A stretch of DNA of 64,000 bases from Anarhynchus alexandrinus. Taxonomy: Eukaryota > Chordata > Aves > Charadriiformes > Charadriidae. Each line of letters starts with the position of its first letter. Position 1 is the stretch's first letter. A program made the translations under genes and the position numbers. Below the pieces are notes generated by a model. It worked only from the letters and a program-made list of their open reading frames with translations, had not been told where the DNA came from and made no database searches. The stretch spans positions 1,402,025-1,466,024 of the forward strand of contig VUYV01000062.1 in assembly GCA_008711295.1 (NCBI GenBank), read 5' to 3'. Shown here piece by piece: positions 1-13,080 of this stretch.

Positions 1-3000
1 ATAATCATCATGATTCTACTATGCTCAGGGAGACCTGAGCTCACCCCTGACCTCCTGGCTCTTCCCATGTTAACCCTTCAGCACCAGCCACCACTGGCCA
101 CGCCAGAGGCTCTCAAGCACCAGTTAGTGCTGGTACCTCGTGAGCAAGCTCTTTGCCATGTTTTACTCACCGCACTGGTTCTGGACCAACAGCCCTGAGC
201 ACCCCTCACAATCTGAAGTTCTCCACCTTGCAGACACCTAAAATCATCTCTTTGATTCAAATTCAGGGGAATGGGATGTGTTCTTCCACATCTTTTCAGA
301 TAAACTGGGAATATTTTACTTCCAATACGGGCAATGTTGCACTTACCCACTTTTCACACGTACCAACACACAGCCTGACACCAGGATGCACTGGTATTTC
401 TGACTGCTCACACTGATAACACAGCCTCCATGTCCACTCACCAACAGCTTCAACATATGAAAGACCAGAAAGCTTGAGTCTTTAAGGTATTTAACATTAT
501 TCAGTATCTTAAGTCCTACTTAAAGTCAAGTTTTGATTTTTTTTTTTTTTTTTTGCAAAGAGAGTTACTAACCAACTTTCAAAAATAAGACATGTAAGTG
601 GCTCCTGTTGAAGCAGGAATCGCAGCAAATATTGTGCTCAAGCCTGTACATTTTTGTTCTTCTTTCCAGAGTGCAGAACACCTGAAAGAGCTGACACTTG
701 CTCTANGAATTAAAAAAAAAAACTAAAAATTATTCTTTTTCACATCTGTGCTTATATGATAGATGCTGTTCAAAACCACAATCAGTCTCCTAAAATACCA
801 CACTTCCACCCACTCGCCTGAACCCAGAGATTGCTTTAAAAAGTGTGTTTCTGGGCTATTGGCGTTGGTGGAATCTGGAGCCAAGCCTTCTCTTCTAACC
901 AGGCTCATTCATATTTACGTGGAAGGAACGAGATCATAAAAGAGGCACCAGGGTAATAGTGTACAGCCCAAACGCTTACTGGGTACCCACAGAAATGTAA
1001 CTTGCACTCTAAAAGGACTGAGAGGGGAAGGGAGAATTTGCAAAGAAACTCCAGGGCGGGCAGGAGGCAGATCAGCTCACTCCCAGCTCCCCCTTTCCAG
1101 CTTCCTTCCCCACACCTTGGATGTCCCATCACAGGCAGCCCCACAGATGAGTGCAGAAACAAATGGCTGAAGTTGGCTACAGACTATCCGTGGAAAATAC
1201 GTTTGCCAAAAACTTTTGTTTTTTCCCCTCAGACAACACACACATGCGAAGAAACCAACCTACCATGTTTCCAAGTCTATAGCTTTAGTGATACCTTTTA
1301 AACAACCCCTTTGCTTCAGCAGCAGTGAGGCATCATCTTCCACATGCCTTGTGCGTCTGCACCAATTGAAAATAACCACCCACAACTGGCTTTGTAGGCA
1401 ATAACACCTTCTGATGTGTCATTAGCTGCAGATTTTTTTCCTCCAAGTGTGCTGGCATAGCTGGGTTTGGGGTTGTAGTACCACATTATTCAAAGAGAGC
1501 TAATTAACGTCATTGAAACTTTAACTGGAAACAAGACAGATTAATACTCCTTCATCTCCATCATTGTTGTGCTGTCACCAAAGCGCCAGCCAACAGGTCA
1601 GCGATCAGTGAAAAACCGTAAACTTCTGGCAGCCAGGGCCATTTTCAAAACCAAAATGAGAGCACTTTTAATAACTCAAAAATACAGTGCAATGTGTTTT
1701 GAACAACAGCTTTTCATTTCAGCAAGTTTATATTATAGTATATGTCTCCTTGAACTAAGAGATCATTTGTTTAAATTGCTTGATTATACATAATGATCCT
1801 TCTCTTATAAAACAAGATTCAACATTGCCACTGGGGGAGAGGGTGGAAACAGCACAGAAATTTAACAAGAAAAAAAAATATCACACAAGTCTTGCAGTAA
1901 TAAAACATTAGGAGAATTTTCACTTGACTGTTGAAAAAAGCGGAGCTAGAAACATCTTGTTCTATCCCAGCTATTAACACTAACTCTGCATTCAGAGTAT
2001 AACTTACAGCTTTGATCAAGCTATAGGATCCACATGCTCACAAAATATTTAACTTTAAATACATAGCATGGAATTAATCTCCAACAATTTATGCCATCGC
2101 CTCCCGCCACTCTATATTTTCCTAGACCTTGGAGTCCAATTCACATATGTAAGTCAGATTATTTTATTTTTAACATAATAGGGATTGGATATCATTTATT
2201 TCAAATCTGCCAAGAAGGGTATGGTTTCAAAGAAGTCTTTTGCACTTTTATAGACTGAAATGAGAACAAAAATTCAAATTTAATAAAATTTGAGAGCTAG
2301 AAAAGTGAAATAATTTACCAGCGAGTTGGAAAGCAACTTACACATACTTTATGAAAGTTTTCTGAACACATCCCACAGGACAGACAGGAAACATAAGAAC
2401 TTACCTATTCACCTAATTTTTATTCTGTAACTTTTAGGAGGAAAAACATGGATTTTGTCTTTCTACACTTAATTGAGGGAAGAAGAGACAGGCCTGCTCC
2501 CAAATGAGAAGAGACTGATAGAAAGTGATGTGTTTATCCTGTTGAAATCGTTTACCAGCCTGGATCCTCCCACTGCCTCCCAGAGGCAGCTCCTGATTGC
2601 CCACCCTCATTAGGCTGATTTCAGCTTTTCCTAACAGCAGCCGGCTGAGGAAGAAGCAGCACATAACAGTTACAGACCGTCACCTGATTACCACACGATG
2701 GGTGCTGACCTTCTGCTCATAGTGGTTTCTGGAGCAGGGGGTCTGTAGACCACGGGTGAGGTGCCCTGGCTGCCAGCACCCCACAGGATGCATTGCTGAT
2801 TTTGCTACCTGGGGACACACAGCTCCTTCACAGGAATGGGTCCTGCCCAGGGGATCCCAGTGAGAGGGCACGGCAGATAGTGGAGCGCTGAGAGAGTAAC
2901 TCAGTCTAACAAGAGATCCATTTCTAAAGCTAAAACAAGAGCCGAAATACAATAATCTCTCCATTGTTCACATTTTATCGTGAACTTAATCCTGAAGTCC

Positions 3001-6000
3001 TTTTGTTTCTGGAAGCCTACCTAGTTCTTAATAGTAAGTTATTTCTTATTTAATTAAACCTAACATTTGTGTATTTGACAAGAACAGGAAATACACTTTC
3101 TGACCACCCAGCCACACTTATCCATAGCATAGTAGCTGCACTATGAGGAGGAAGAACCACAAGCAACAAGAATTGAACTTTTGGAGAAAGGTCTTCATGG
3201 TCCACATTTAAACACACAAACCTGAGGAGAGAGATATACCCTTCATAGCATTCCTTCATCTACCCGTTCCTATGGGACGTTACCACTCCCAAGCAGTGTT
3301 CACTGCCTTTGTCTATGTGTCTGACACAAGGTGAGAAAAGGACAAAAATGCTCAAGAGCTGCAGTGAATATGCATGCACAGAAGGAATGAACCATTTTTA
3401 GATGTTAAAGCTTTCACTGGTCATTTTCACAGTATCTTAAGGTAACAGAATTGCCATCACAGCTAAATTTATCCCAAACATTGATATTTCTTGTACTAAT
3501 CATTCAGGGTATTATTTTTCTAATACATGTCAGCTCAGTGCTCTCTCCAACCAGGCACTTGGAAACAGGATGTACTTACAGACACGTTTGGGGTTTGCTC
3601 TAGGAGATATCACAGATCCATATGCAGATGTGCCTTCAGTGTAATATTTCAGACATAGCATAAATACCTGTATGCCTATATGTATGTTTGCATGTGTATC
3701 TGCAACCTCTTAATTTTTAGCAGAGCACATCTGATTTGGGGATCTCTAACTTTTTATTTGGCAATCAGGTTTCATGCTGCCGACTAACGCTTTTTAAAAA
3801 TTAAAGTCAGTTCCTGGCTACACAGACTGCTTTTCCAGAGCAACGGTCACTGGATACCGTGGGTCCTGCCAGGAAGAGGCTGGGACTGGCCAAAGGACCA
3901 TTTTCACCCAGATTTACAGCTGGGAATTTGTGTGTCACCGCGGCAAGGCAGGATGGGCACCTGGGCCAGAGGGATTTTTCTACATTGCCCTGTTTTGACA
4001 GCTGAAGTCTTCAAAAACAGAAATATTGCCCTTCAAGCATTGCAACATTGTTTCAAGTGATTCTCCAACCTATAGACATTTACACTTTCAATTTAATAGA
4101 CAAGGAATAAATAAATAAGTACCAAAATACCCCAAACTACAAACAGCCATGTTTGCAACCTTAAAGAAACCCCCTTTCACTGCTCCCCAGCAGGTAGCCC
4201 ACGCTGTGCTGAAACCAAACTGCTGGAAGAGGGAGTCCAGCGCTGCCGTGCCCGGGCAGGAGCAGCCGTACAACCCTGTCTGCAACGGGCAGGAGGTGCC
4301 ACGGGGACAGCCACCAGACAGCAGCACTGCTCAGCATCCCACCTTCTCATTGCTGCCTCACCTGTGTATTCACATCCACAGCGTGTAACAAACCCAACCG
4401 TGCCACTGCCCCAGCTCACATACGGCATTGTTTGTTGTGGGCTAACACACACTCATGTGCATCCATATTAACATGGGTATTAGTACCCAAAACAGCAGCA
4501 TCTTCCTCTTGCCTTTTATTGCTCTTTTTATCTCAATAAAGTGTTATTAAGCATGTTTCCAAAGGACTGGTTTGTGTTCTCCAGGTGTTTTAAAGCATAC
4601 AGGCATACAACATTGAGCATAAAGTAGAAAAATTAACTACACTGCCAACCTTCCAGCCGCAATACAAATATATACCTTAACGGATACATTCAGGTTTGAA
4701 AGCTGATAAATTAGCTAAGGAGAGGAGTCAACATATCTTATCTATCTTCATTAAGTTTGACTTCCAAATACTAAAGATGGGAGTAAATCATCCCCTGATG
4801 CTGTGGGCAGAGCTGAATTTATTTTAGATGTTGCCTGTCCTTCCTCAGGCAGGGTTCCCTCAGAGATGCTGAAGGCCACTCAAAGGACCATAGTCATGCA
4901 CAAGTGTCACAGCCAAAGCCAGCACATGGGACTCCAGCAGTACTGAGCACAACTAAGGAGTTAGTAAAACATACTACACTTATTAAAGCTTGCTCTTTTC
5001 AGGTCAGCATTGTTTAAATCAATCTTCGGTTTCACATGCTCACTTGTGTTAGGGAAATAAGTCCCCCCCTGTGCCTCCAGCCCCACATGCAGGGGTGCTG
5101 CAGGCGGCTGAGGCCCCAGGGATGGCAGGGACTGCTACGGGGTGAGCGTGATCCCTACGGTCAAGGTCCTCCTTGCTTTACACCCAGCAGCAATGCAGCA
5201 CAGGCATGGTGCAGACTGAACACCTCTCCTGAGCTCCAAGGAAGAGCTTGGCACGCAGGGAGGGGATGTTTTGTAGGTCATGTAGCATTTTGCCAAGATA
5301 CCAAAACTCTCATTTGTTCCTTCGCTGCCACTTTGGCCACTTATACCACGTGAAACTGAGCAAATAGCACTGCTGGGCAGATTTTCCCCCCATGGTGTAC
5401 AAAGATAGAAGCCCCACATGCCACCACCACCCACCCGGCCAGCCACACTGCCAGCCCCACCACCCTCACAGGTGGGCAGGGGAGCAAATTGTTGACTTTC
5501 TACCTGCCCAGCCACTTTGGAAGCCAGCAGTCAAGTCTCCCCAAGCCCGGGAAGCTGGGCTCAGCAAATTGCTGCCAAAAAGTCACCCTACTCCTGGGTG
5601 GAACAGGCAGGAAAGTTTGCTGTTGTCCCTGATGCTTAGAGCTCATGCTGTGGCTCCTTGTGAACCACCCCCCCCGTCCCAGGACAGGTAGCAGCAGAGA
5701 TGTCCACAGCAGGCATTTGCCCAAACCCTCCAGGAACACCACCAAGGCAAGTAAGTGTAACTCAAATTTAGCAGCACCCAAAGACGCTTGGTGGGGCTGG
5801 ACTGTCCAGGCAGTCACGAGCTCCCTGCAAGTTGGGGGCACTTTGAACAGCAGATAGCATGTCAGCAGTCAGGCAGCAGTGGATACCAAATTAGCAGTCT
5901 TGAACAAAATAAAATTTGAGAAATAATTAACTGCACTGTGAAACACTGATAATTTCAAGTATTAAAAATGTAATCTTGCATATTAAAATGAATTTACTAA

Positions 6001-7329
6001 AATCAAATCAATAACTCAGTGTCCTCTGTATTTCCTTCAGACAACTAATTTAATTAATCTTTTTGTTCACTTGGATATAGATTTTAGATTTGCATTTTAC
6101 CATCAGAAAATAGCTTGTGCAATACTACAAGATTTTCACAAAGCAAATACATTTTTACATGGATTGGATTTTATTCCCTCAGCTGAAATTCTGATCACTG
6201 AGCAGCAAGAACACTGCCGTAGCACACAGGATGTCACTCAGGATGTGACAGTTTCCTCTTGTTTTAAACTACTTTAAAAAAAAAGTCCTTCTCAAATTAG
6301 AAACAGAGTATTGCTTTTGATCAGCAGAGACTGCGAGCACACTGTGCCCAATCCAGTTACTTATGAGTTTTGTTTTTAACTTTGATGGAAATTAAATGGG
6401 AATTAAATTCAGTGCAGCAGAATCAGTTCCTTGAAACACAGTTCAGGTGACTGCATTTGTGCTGTTCCTCTCCAAACCCCTCCGTGCTGCCACAACACCC
6501 TGGTGCCCACCTGCATGTCCCACATGGTGCTGCCGTCTCCCCCAGGCACAGCTCAGGGCTGGACGCTGCACCGTGCCATGGCCCAGCCCTGCTGGCACAA
6601 GGTCCCCAGCACCACAAGAGCAGGGATGGGCAGGAGCCACTCGTGCCTGCGGGGTGGGTTTCTTCCCAGAGCTGGACAGGTGTGACCAGAGGAGAAAATA
6701 CCCTTCCCAGTGCCTTCCAGCGAGTATGATAACATATGCCTCCCGCTTGTTGAGCTGCACTGACTCCTTTTGCAATACTCAAGTAAATACGTGCAAATAA
6801 AAGAATCCAGTGGTGCAGAAGTTCAGACTCCAAACTGAATTTTGAGACGACTACTTGAAAACTTCAGCTCAGACTGCTTTTTTCAGGGTCCTTCCCATAC
6901 CATTTTCAAGTGGACCTTAAATCAGCTGCATCTTCTCAACCTGTGCAATCTTGAGAACTGAACTTGAGAGGGTCACATCCCATATTGCTTCAGAACTCAC
7001 TTACCCTTGACTCTCCTATGTTTGTCTTGGTAGAACTTTGCTTGAATAACCCATTTGTTGGGCTAACATAACATTTTGCTTGGCTTGCAAGCTCTATCTG
7101 GGTAAACGCACATTTCCCCATTTCATTTTTTGATCGTTTTCTTCTGCAGGCATTTAATTGGCTTCACAAAGATGTTTGCAGAAGTTTAAATGAGGCATAG
7201 TTAGAGCTTTCAAAAATACATATAATTACGCACACCTACAATTTCTAAAGAAAAAATAAGGCTACACAAGAACTGATCCTGAAGAGCCTGGTGGGAGATT
7301 TGCAAAGTTTCGGTTAAACATCAGCAGCT
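1..7329. other. Non-coding flank, no gene recognised
   Basis: I see no exon, RNA gene or recognisable transposon here. Open frames are short, overlap on both strands and lack domain-like composition. Visible items are an 18-base T run (537-554), one ambiguous base (706), scattered AT-rich stretches (for example 1500-2450 and 5880-6080) and GC-richer patches around 5040-5850 and 6430-6720. The only transcript-end-like signal is the poly(A) motif at 4535, listed separately. Confidence 0.6.
4535..4590 (+). terminator. Possible polyadenylation signal, plus strand
   Basis: AATAAA at 4535-4540 is followed 30-50 nt downstream by a GT/T-rich element (4570-4590), the usual spacing of a metazoan cleavage and polyadenylation site. 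No exon upstream can be recognised, and AATAAA is common in AT-rich DNA, so this could well be chance. Confidence 0.2.
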
Positions 7330-7710
7330 GCATATTTGGAGCTTACGGCAGATAAAGAGACTTCCACAGATTTGGGCAATGTAACATTTTCATATTGGTA
7401 TCATCGCATCGCCAACCGAATCCACTGCAGTACTGTAGTGACTGAAGCTGGGCAGAGTTTGGGCAGTCCCTCTCTGATTATAAAGGTGGACTTCGTCCAG
7501 GGCTTTAAGAACCTTTAGTGCATCCATACGTCCCATCCCTCTTGGAAACTGTAACAGGGAGCTCTGGACAAGCAGCGTCACACCACAGCCAGCTGAACTC
7601 GGGCAGTTTTGCAGAATTCATGCCAGTGGAAAAGTCTGGTCTGTACCCATCTATCAAAGTCCTAAAATTGTCATCACAGAAATCAGTTGTGCACCGAGGA
7701 AGTGAGGTAA
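7330..7710. other. High-complexity island; possible eroded retrocopy or transcript exon
   Basis: This stretch differs from its surroundings. It is even in base composition, has no homopolymers, and is open over adjacent minus-strand frames: one covers 7505-7744 and a second covers 7390-7581, overlapping by about 75 bases, as expected if a single reading frame had shifted. On the plus strand it ends in a donor-like GAG|GTAAGA at about 7708, but no pyrimidine-rich acceptor lies upstream. I do not recognise the translated segments, so protein ancestry is only a possibility. A conserved non-coding block or a non-coding RNA exon would look the same. Confidence 0.15.
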
Positions 7711-7728
7711 GAGATCTCATCAGCCTAA

Positions 7729-7744
7729 TGAGAGCAGGGGGCAC
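7729..7744 (+). promoter_or_regulatory. CTCF-like motif, forward
   Basis: GAGCAGGGGGCAC matches the core of the vertebrate CTCF consensus (AGCAGGGGGC followed by a purine and C). The motif is seen directly; occupancy is inference. A second match in the opposite orientation lies about 1.05 kb to the right. Confidence 0.3.
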
Positions 7745-7758
7745 AAAAAAAAAAAAAA
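7745..7758. repeat. A14 homopolymer
   Basis: A run of 14 adenines directly after the CTCF-like motif. No flanking target-site duplication or 3' gene end is visible, so it is better read as a simple repeat than as a retroposon tail. Confidence 0.8.
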
Positions 7759-8795
7759 TAGGCTCACAGCAGCAAAATCAGTCTCGTGCACAGAAAGGGG
7801 CAAAGGGACAGGGGGACAGCACAGAGGGGAAGTCCAGGTTTTGGGAGGGCTTCTTCCAAAAGAAGGGCAATGCTTTCTTGGGAGCTGGAGTAACCAGGCA
7901 AGGGTCGAGGCAGGAGGCAGACTGTTAGCTGGGCCATAAAGTATTGCAAAGGGGAAAAATAAAAATAAAAAAAAGAAAGGAGGACGTGGCTGGACAAAAT
8001 CTAATCCTACTACTATTAGGGATTACGGGACCTCTGGGTCAGCAGTAAGTTGGGATCAGCTCTACTGCAACTACCTGTGCCATGCTGAGAGCTAAAACCA
8101 GAGCAAATAAACCTGAGCAAACAGCAGGAGCCACTTCATCACTCCTTGCCCCTTCCCCACCGAGCCAGGAGTGAGATGCACAGGAGCACCAATGCACTTG
8201 GGAACCAACTGGGGGGACACCAGCCATCTCCAGGGCACCTTTGCCTACCCTCCACAAATATTTTACAGCTTAGAAAGTCAGCTGAGCCCACACATGTCAG
8301 CAATCCCCGTAAATAGAAGAGATCCTGACAGGAACAGGCAGATCTTTTGTCTATGTAACAAGAGCCCAAAAGGAGGAGCGAGGGTGGCAGGCGAGCCAGG
8401 GCTGCACCAGCCCCAGCAACCACCAGCGGACATCTCGGCAGCCCTCCTGCAGCAGCAGCACTGAGGTGCCGACCCAGGGAGGAGGCGGCAGAGCGACGGG
8501 ACCCGAGGGGGTTTGCTGCATTATTCAGACCTCGGGCTGGCACACTGGTGGGAGCTGCAGCTCGGGTATGTGGAGCAATTTAGGTGAAGGCTGGCAGGCG
8601 TATGGCACACGGACTGAGACTGCAGTGCACCTCTGAGGCTAGAAAGGGTCATACTGGTCCAGCTCTTCTCTTTGCACATCATTTGAGCACGGAGCAACGC
8701 ATGGTGCAGGAGCAGGAGGCCGCCACAGTCCCCTCACCCATTCAGGTGGCTGCTGGAGGCTCCTCCAACCCCACCATCAACCCCCTCCGGCAGAT

Positions 8796-8812
8796 GGCCG
8801 CCCCCTGGCCTC
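8796..8812 (-). promoter_or_regulatory. CTCF-like motif, reverse
   Basis: GGCCGCCCCCTGGCC read on the minus strand gives GGCCAGGGGGCGGCC, which fits the CTCF core (CCAGGGGGCG). Together with the forward match at 7729-7744 the pair would be convergent. Binding is not shown by sequence alone. Confidence 0.3.
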
Positions 8813-8955
8813 ACCCCACCCCTCCCAAAAAATACATAAATTTAAACAAGGCAGGGAAGGGGGGAAAAAAAGAAGAAAAAAAATCAGGATCATTTCAGAG
8901 CGGTACAAATAGGAAGCTCCGCTGGCTGCAGAAGTAACCAGCTGATGCAATTATC

Positions 8956-8969
8956 CTGGCGGCCGCCAG
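8956..8969. other. 14-bp perfect palindrome with NotI site
   Basis: CTGGCGGCCGCCAG is its own reverse complement and contains GCGGCCGC (8959-8966). It sits in a small CpG-containing patch (about 8940-9080) that is too short and sparse to be called a CpG island. Confidence 0.7.
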
Positions 8970-11834
8970 TAGACCATCTGCCCAGCTCCCGGGTTGCTGT
9001 TGTTGCAGTCTCAGCGGGGCTCGCTCCCAGAAGAGCAGGGCCCCCGCGGCCGGGAGGGAGCCATCTGCCCAGCCCCGGGCTGTTCGTGCTGCCCGCCACA
9101 GGGATGGGCCCAGGAGCCAGCCCGCTGCCCGACGGCCTCTGGAGCACAGCCACGTGTGGCTGATGACAGCCAGGGCTCGGCAAATGAAATGGGCAGCCGT
9201 GCTTCATTTTCTGCAGGGCATGTGCTCGCTCTCCCTCGCCTCTGCACAAACCGGTTGTGTTTTTATAGCACCTTTGTGCCTGCATGTGTTTAGGGTTTAC
9301 TTGGTGTGCATGCAGGAGAAACTGTCCCCTCATGTGGGGACACTGAGGAACTGGTACATCCACCCCACCCCACAGGGCTGCCCCAAGTCTGACACCCACT
9401 CCTGTACCCCATGATTTATACCACAGTGAGGGCAATGACTGCCAACTTCATTTCCATTTTGGTGTGTTTGCCATTGAAACACAAGTAGAAAACAACACTC
9501 CAGGGGTAAGGGACCAGTGCTGACAAGGAAACCTGACGAGCATGCAGGTCTGATGACTTTCACTCCCTTTGCAGGTAACTAACTACCTTTGCTAAGACAC
9601 AGCAAGTAAATTTGATCTCTCTGGAGTTTTCCCAGTTACACTGAGTCTTCCACAGGGTATGGGAAGCACCCTCCATCAGCCAGGGGTTGTGCTGGGCATT
9701 ACCCAGAGCCAGGTTTCAGTAACAAGTCTGCTCTCACTGACAAGGTTTCTACAAGCTTGGCAGCCTTGGACTGAAAAGACAAGAAAAGTTGTGGAATTTT
9801 TTTGTCCTTTTTAACCATATCAAGTACGTACACCTACTGCTGCCCCAGGCTCAGTCTCTGGGTATTCATCTGCAATCAGTCACAGTCCAGGATGCCCCAG
9901 TGAACTGGTTTTCATTCTGAATTTAAGATTCCAGGCTATAAAAATTTACACTTTTCCAGGCCCAAATTAATTGCTACATAGAAAGAAATGAAGCAGGGAG
10001 GGATGCGAGGCTGTGCCAACCTGTCCCACTACTTCCCCAACACCGATGAGTTTCTGGGCACTGAGCACCACAAAATTCACCCACGGCCAGTTTCCTGGGC
10101 AGTAATTTCGGGACTGGCAGCTTCAGGAGGGACGCAGCCTAAGGGGCAAAGTGCTTCCCATGCCTTGCCCCTCTCAGCTGATGCCAGCCCCATCCCTGCC
10201 CTGCACCTCCCGCAGCCTCATGCTTTCCTCTCTGAAACTAAAGCATCCAACCTGCACTGACAAGGCTGATGAACCCTTTATAAAATAATAACATAATACA
10301 TGAGTTTAAGTTATCAGATCACATTTACACTTCAGCTTTGATTTAGACAATGCCTGGTAATGGGATCAGTCACACAGCTGAACTATTAAGCACTTTAAAT
10401 GAGTAAAGGAAAAGGAGCTCTGAACACAACCAAGACCAGCCCAACCTGCCACCTGTGTCCCCTCTGCCGCACACTGCAGCCATGCCAGTACTGCAAGCAC
10501 TCACCTGCACAGCCTGCTCACGGTTTGCTGAAGCCTTTCCAGCTACCAGTGACCACCATCCCCCGCCACAGTTGGGGGACACCAGATCAGACTAAACCAC
10601 CACCAAAGGGCAGGCACACACATGCAGATAAGGATGGCTGCATAAAACCCTGTTTCTGCTGGAAGCCAGGCTGAAATGCTGCATATGACCTCATTATTTA
10701 GTGGCCATGTGCGGTGACATAACCAAGGGCCAAATCCAGTGACAAAACTAAGTCAAGTTATGCTCTGTAATAAACACCATCTTCAAGCTCTCCCATCCTG
10801 CACGTTTTTTGAGGCCTCTTTCCCTTTCCTCCATACTTCTTCCCCAAAATGCAGCTGACAGCAGCAACCAGCAGGGAATGCTGGAAGCGGAGCTGCCGCA
10901 TGGCAGGAAGCCCAGCATGGGGCCAGGCAGTGACCGGAGCACTGGTGAGTAGCATAACAAAGGTAAAACTAGAAGAGGAGCGAGATGTTCCTCGCTTTAC
11001 TCAAAGGAGGCTTACAGTTACCACTCCCCAGCTTACAACGATGCAAGTCTAGGGGCACCAAGGCAAAAATAACTCCAAATTTCATCAGCCCTGATTACAG
11101 CCTCAACTATGGTACAGCACAGTATATAATGCAGAGGCACAGGGAATTGCTCTCAAATTTCAGGATGTAAATGGTTAACATTGTCCACTGAAAGTTTTTC
11201 TCATGGTAAGGATTCAAGGGATAAAGGGGGTTAAAACAACTTAAACTGAAATCTTGTTCTCCTGCAATGATACAGGCTGCTGTTAAAAAAGTGTAAAGGA
11301 GATGAGCGATTGACAAATTTTTCTTTACAAGGAAAAGCAATTGTTCTGATACCACAGAAAAACTTGTAGTGCTTCCTCTCTATAAGAAGGAAATTCTTCT
11401 AAGGTTTTGTTGGCACTGTCGCTGTACTCCCTTCACTCCGTGGGTTTTGTCCTTAAACCTGCGCTGGCAGACAGGCCAGCCAGGAGGAGTCCCGCAAAGG
11501 GCATCATCACTAGCTCCTGCTTATCCCTCCATGCCCAGGCTGGGCAAGGTGCCTCTGCAGCACCCATGGACCACAGGGTGCGAGACCAGGGCAGCGATTC
11601 ATTTTATTGCACAGATTGGGATGAAAAGCTATTTTAAGATTTTTATATGCCTTCAAATAATGTTCTCATTGGTGTAGTTACCAAGCATAAACTAAATAAG
11701 AGCTCTGTAATCTCTAAAACACAATGCTTATTTTTTTTCCAGAAGGGTGGAAGTGGGGAGGGAAGCATGCAAAAACCAAAACAAACGGGTATATTTCTTG
11801 TGGGATCTGCACTACAGATGAAATGCAAAGCAAG

Positions 11835-11872
11835 TCTCCCTCTCCCTAGAGGGCCTTTTTTCAAGAGGGAGA
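11835..11872. repeat. Short inverted repeat beside an ancient SINE-like fragment
   Basis: TCTCCCTCT (11835-11843) pairs with AGAGGGAGA (11864-11872), giving 9-bp arms and a 20-nt loop. It abuts the trinucleotide-rich SINE-like sequence that follows. Confidence 0.6.
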
Positions 11873-11950
11873 ATAATAATAATGTAGTAATAATAAGCAC
11901 TTATATAGCGCTTTACATTTTCAAAGTGCTGTGTAAACATCAACTAATGG
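11872..11950 (+). repeat. Ancient MIR/L3-like SINE fragment
   Basis: An AAT-rich lead-in is followed by the pattern GCACTTATATAGCGCTTTACA, then TTTTCAAAGTGCTGT and AAACATCAACTAAT. This matches the widespread amniote repeat segment of type 'GCACTTATATAGCRCTTT...CAAAGCRCTTTACAAACATTAACTAAT'. The match is from memory of the family pattern; the exact subfamily is not asserted. Truncated and diverged. Confidence 0.5.
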
Positions 11951-13033
11951 GACACGGTAGAATAAGTAGTGTCTAAAATGAGTTTATGTACTGCATTATA
12001 TTTTTCTACAAAGTGGCTGGGACTGTTTTTAAAATTAAATTCCCCCACATATTGATACTTGTGCAAATGGATTTTCTTAAAGAAGCGCAACAAAAACATT
12101 TTTGTATTAGTTATACTCCACAACCTGCATATTTCCAAATTCAGACTCAAAACAAGTTGTTTAGACAGTTTCATAGACACAAAATGCATTTTGTTTCTTA
12201 AGAAGAATAGGTGCGCTAACTAACACCTTAAGATGATATATCAATACACTAAAGGCACACGCCAGTGTTTTCCAAGAGAAAGTCATGTACAAGATAAGAA
12301 GTATTTAATCAAAGGAAGTTTTTAAGAGAGAAACTAAGAAATACAGAGAGCTGTTACTTATTGCTACCTTGCAGACAAAAGGGCAATGTAAGCAGCACCT
12401 TATCAGTAAATGATTGGCTGGCAAGGACAAAAATCCCTATGCTGCAGCTATAAAGCAAGCATCACTTTCTAGTTTTTCTTGTTAATTCTAGTCTCTAAAA
12501 CATCTTCTAGGATGTGAAAGAAGAAACAACCACAAAGCAAACCCAAATATTATGACCTGAACTATAATATTGGGTGTTCCATTTCACTTTTACCTATTCA
12601 GCATCTCAAGGTTTTAATAAATTCACGCTACTCTCCAAGGGACAAATGCTATACCCTCTTTGCATACAACCAAGATGGAAAAAATTGAGAGAGAGAGGAA
12701 AAAAGAAAAAAAAAAAAGACACATGCGCATTCATCAAGGAGCTGTGGCAGAGGCAGAAGAAAAGTCAGAGAAATCTGACTCCAAGTTTCTCTTAACAGCC
12801 TGAAGTATCTTACTACTTTGCAAACTTTTCAGTCTTTATTAACAATAATTTGCTTTATAGCAAACCTAGGTGCTTCTGTCGTGAGCCACAGCCCAGCATG
12901 CTACAGCTGTGTAAGCACAGAATAAAAAGGCTGCGCAAGACTGAAGTGATTGAGGAATATTTTCTTCTTTCCGATATTCTCGAGCTAGGATTCAAACGCA
13001 TGTCAAAACGGCATGCTGAATATATCTACCTTT

Positions 13034-13080
13034 AGGCATGCGCTTAACTGTAAGTATATGAGTAATCCCAATGGTTTCAG
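13034..13080 (+). repeat. Ancient amniote repeat fragment
   Basis: The order GCATGCGCTTAACTGTAAGT, then ATATGAGTAATCCCAATGG and TTTCAG closely follows a family common in turtles and crocodilians ('GCATGTGCTTAACTTTAAGC..ATGAGTAGTCCCATTGACTTCA'). The preceding GAGCTAGGATTCAAACGCA (12980-13000) is also MIR-3'-like. Family name not asserted; recognised by pattern only. Confidence 0.4.

Larger units (their letters stand above)
7760..11830. other. Non-coding, moderately GC-rich interval
   Basis: No gene was recognised. The densest GC part is about 8390-9130 and includes a NotI site within a 14-bp perfect palindrome. The remainder is ordinary non-coding sequence with purine- and A-rich stretches (7940-7980, 8850-8890). 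A pyrimidine tract ending in CAG followed by GTAACT at 9574/9575 resembles a weak joined acceptor and donor. Confidence 0.55.

Noticed and set aside
9570..9585. Joined acceptor/donor TTTGCAG|GTAACT
   Set aside because: The donor half is weak (GTAACT) and it lies left of the inferred plus-strand promoter, so it is less convincing than 53058.
9957..9972. 15-mer GGCCCAAATTAATT shared with 43933
   Set aside because: A few shared 15-mers are expected by chance in 64 kb, and flanks do not align.
11925..11945. miR-30-like TGTAAACATC
   Set aside because: The match ends after the seed and the sequence is explained by the SINE-like fragment.
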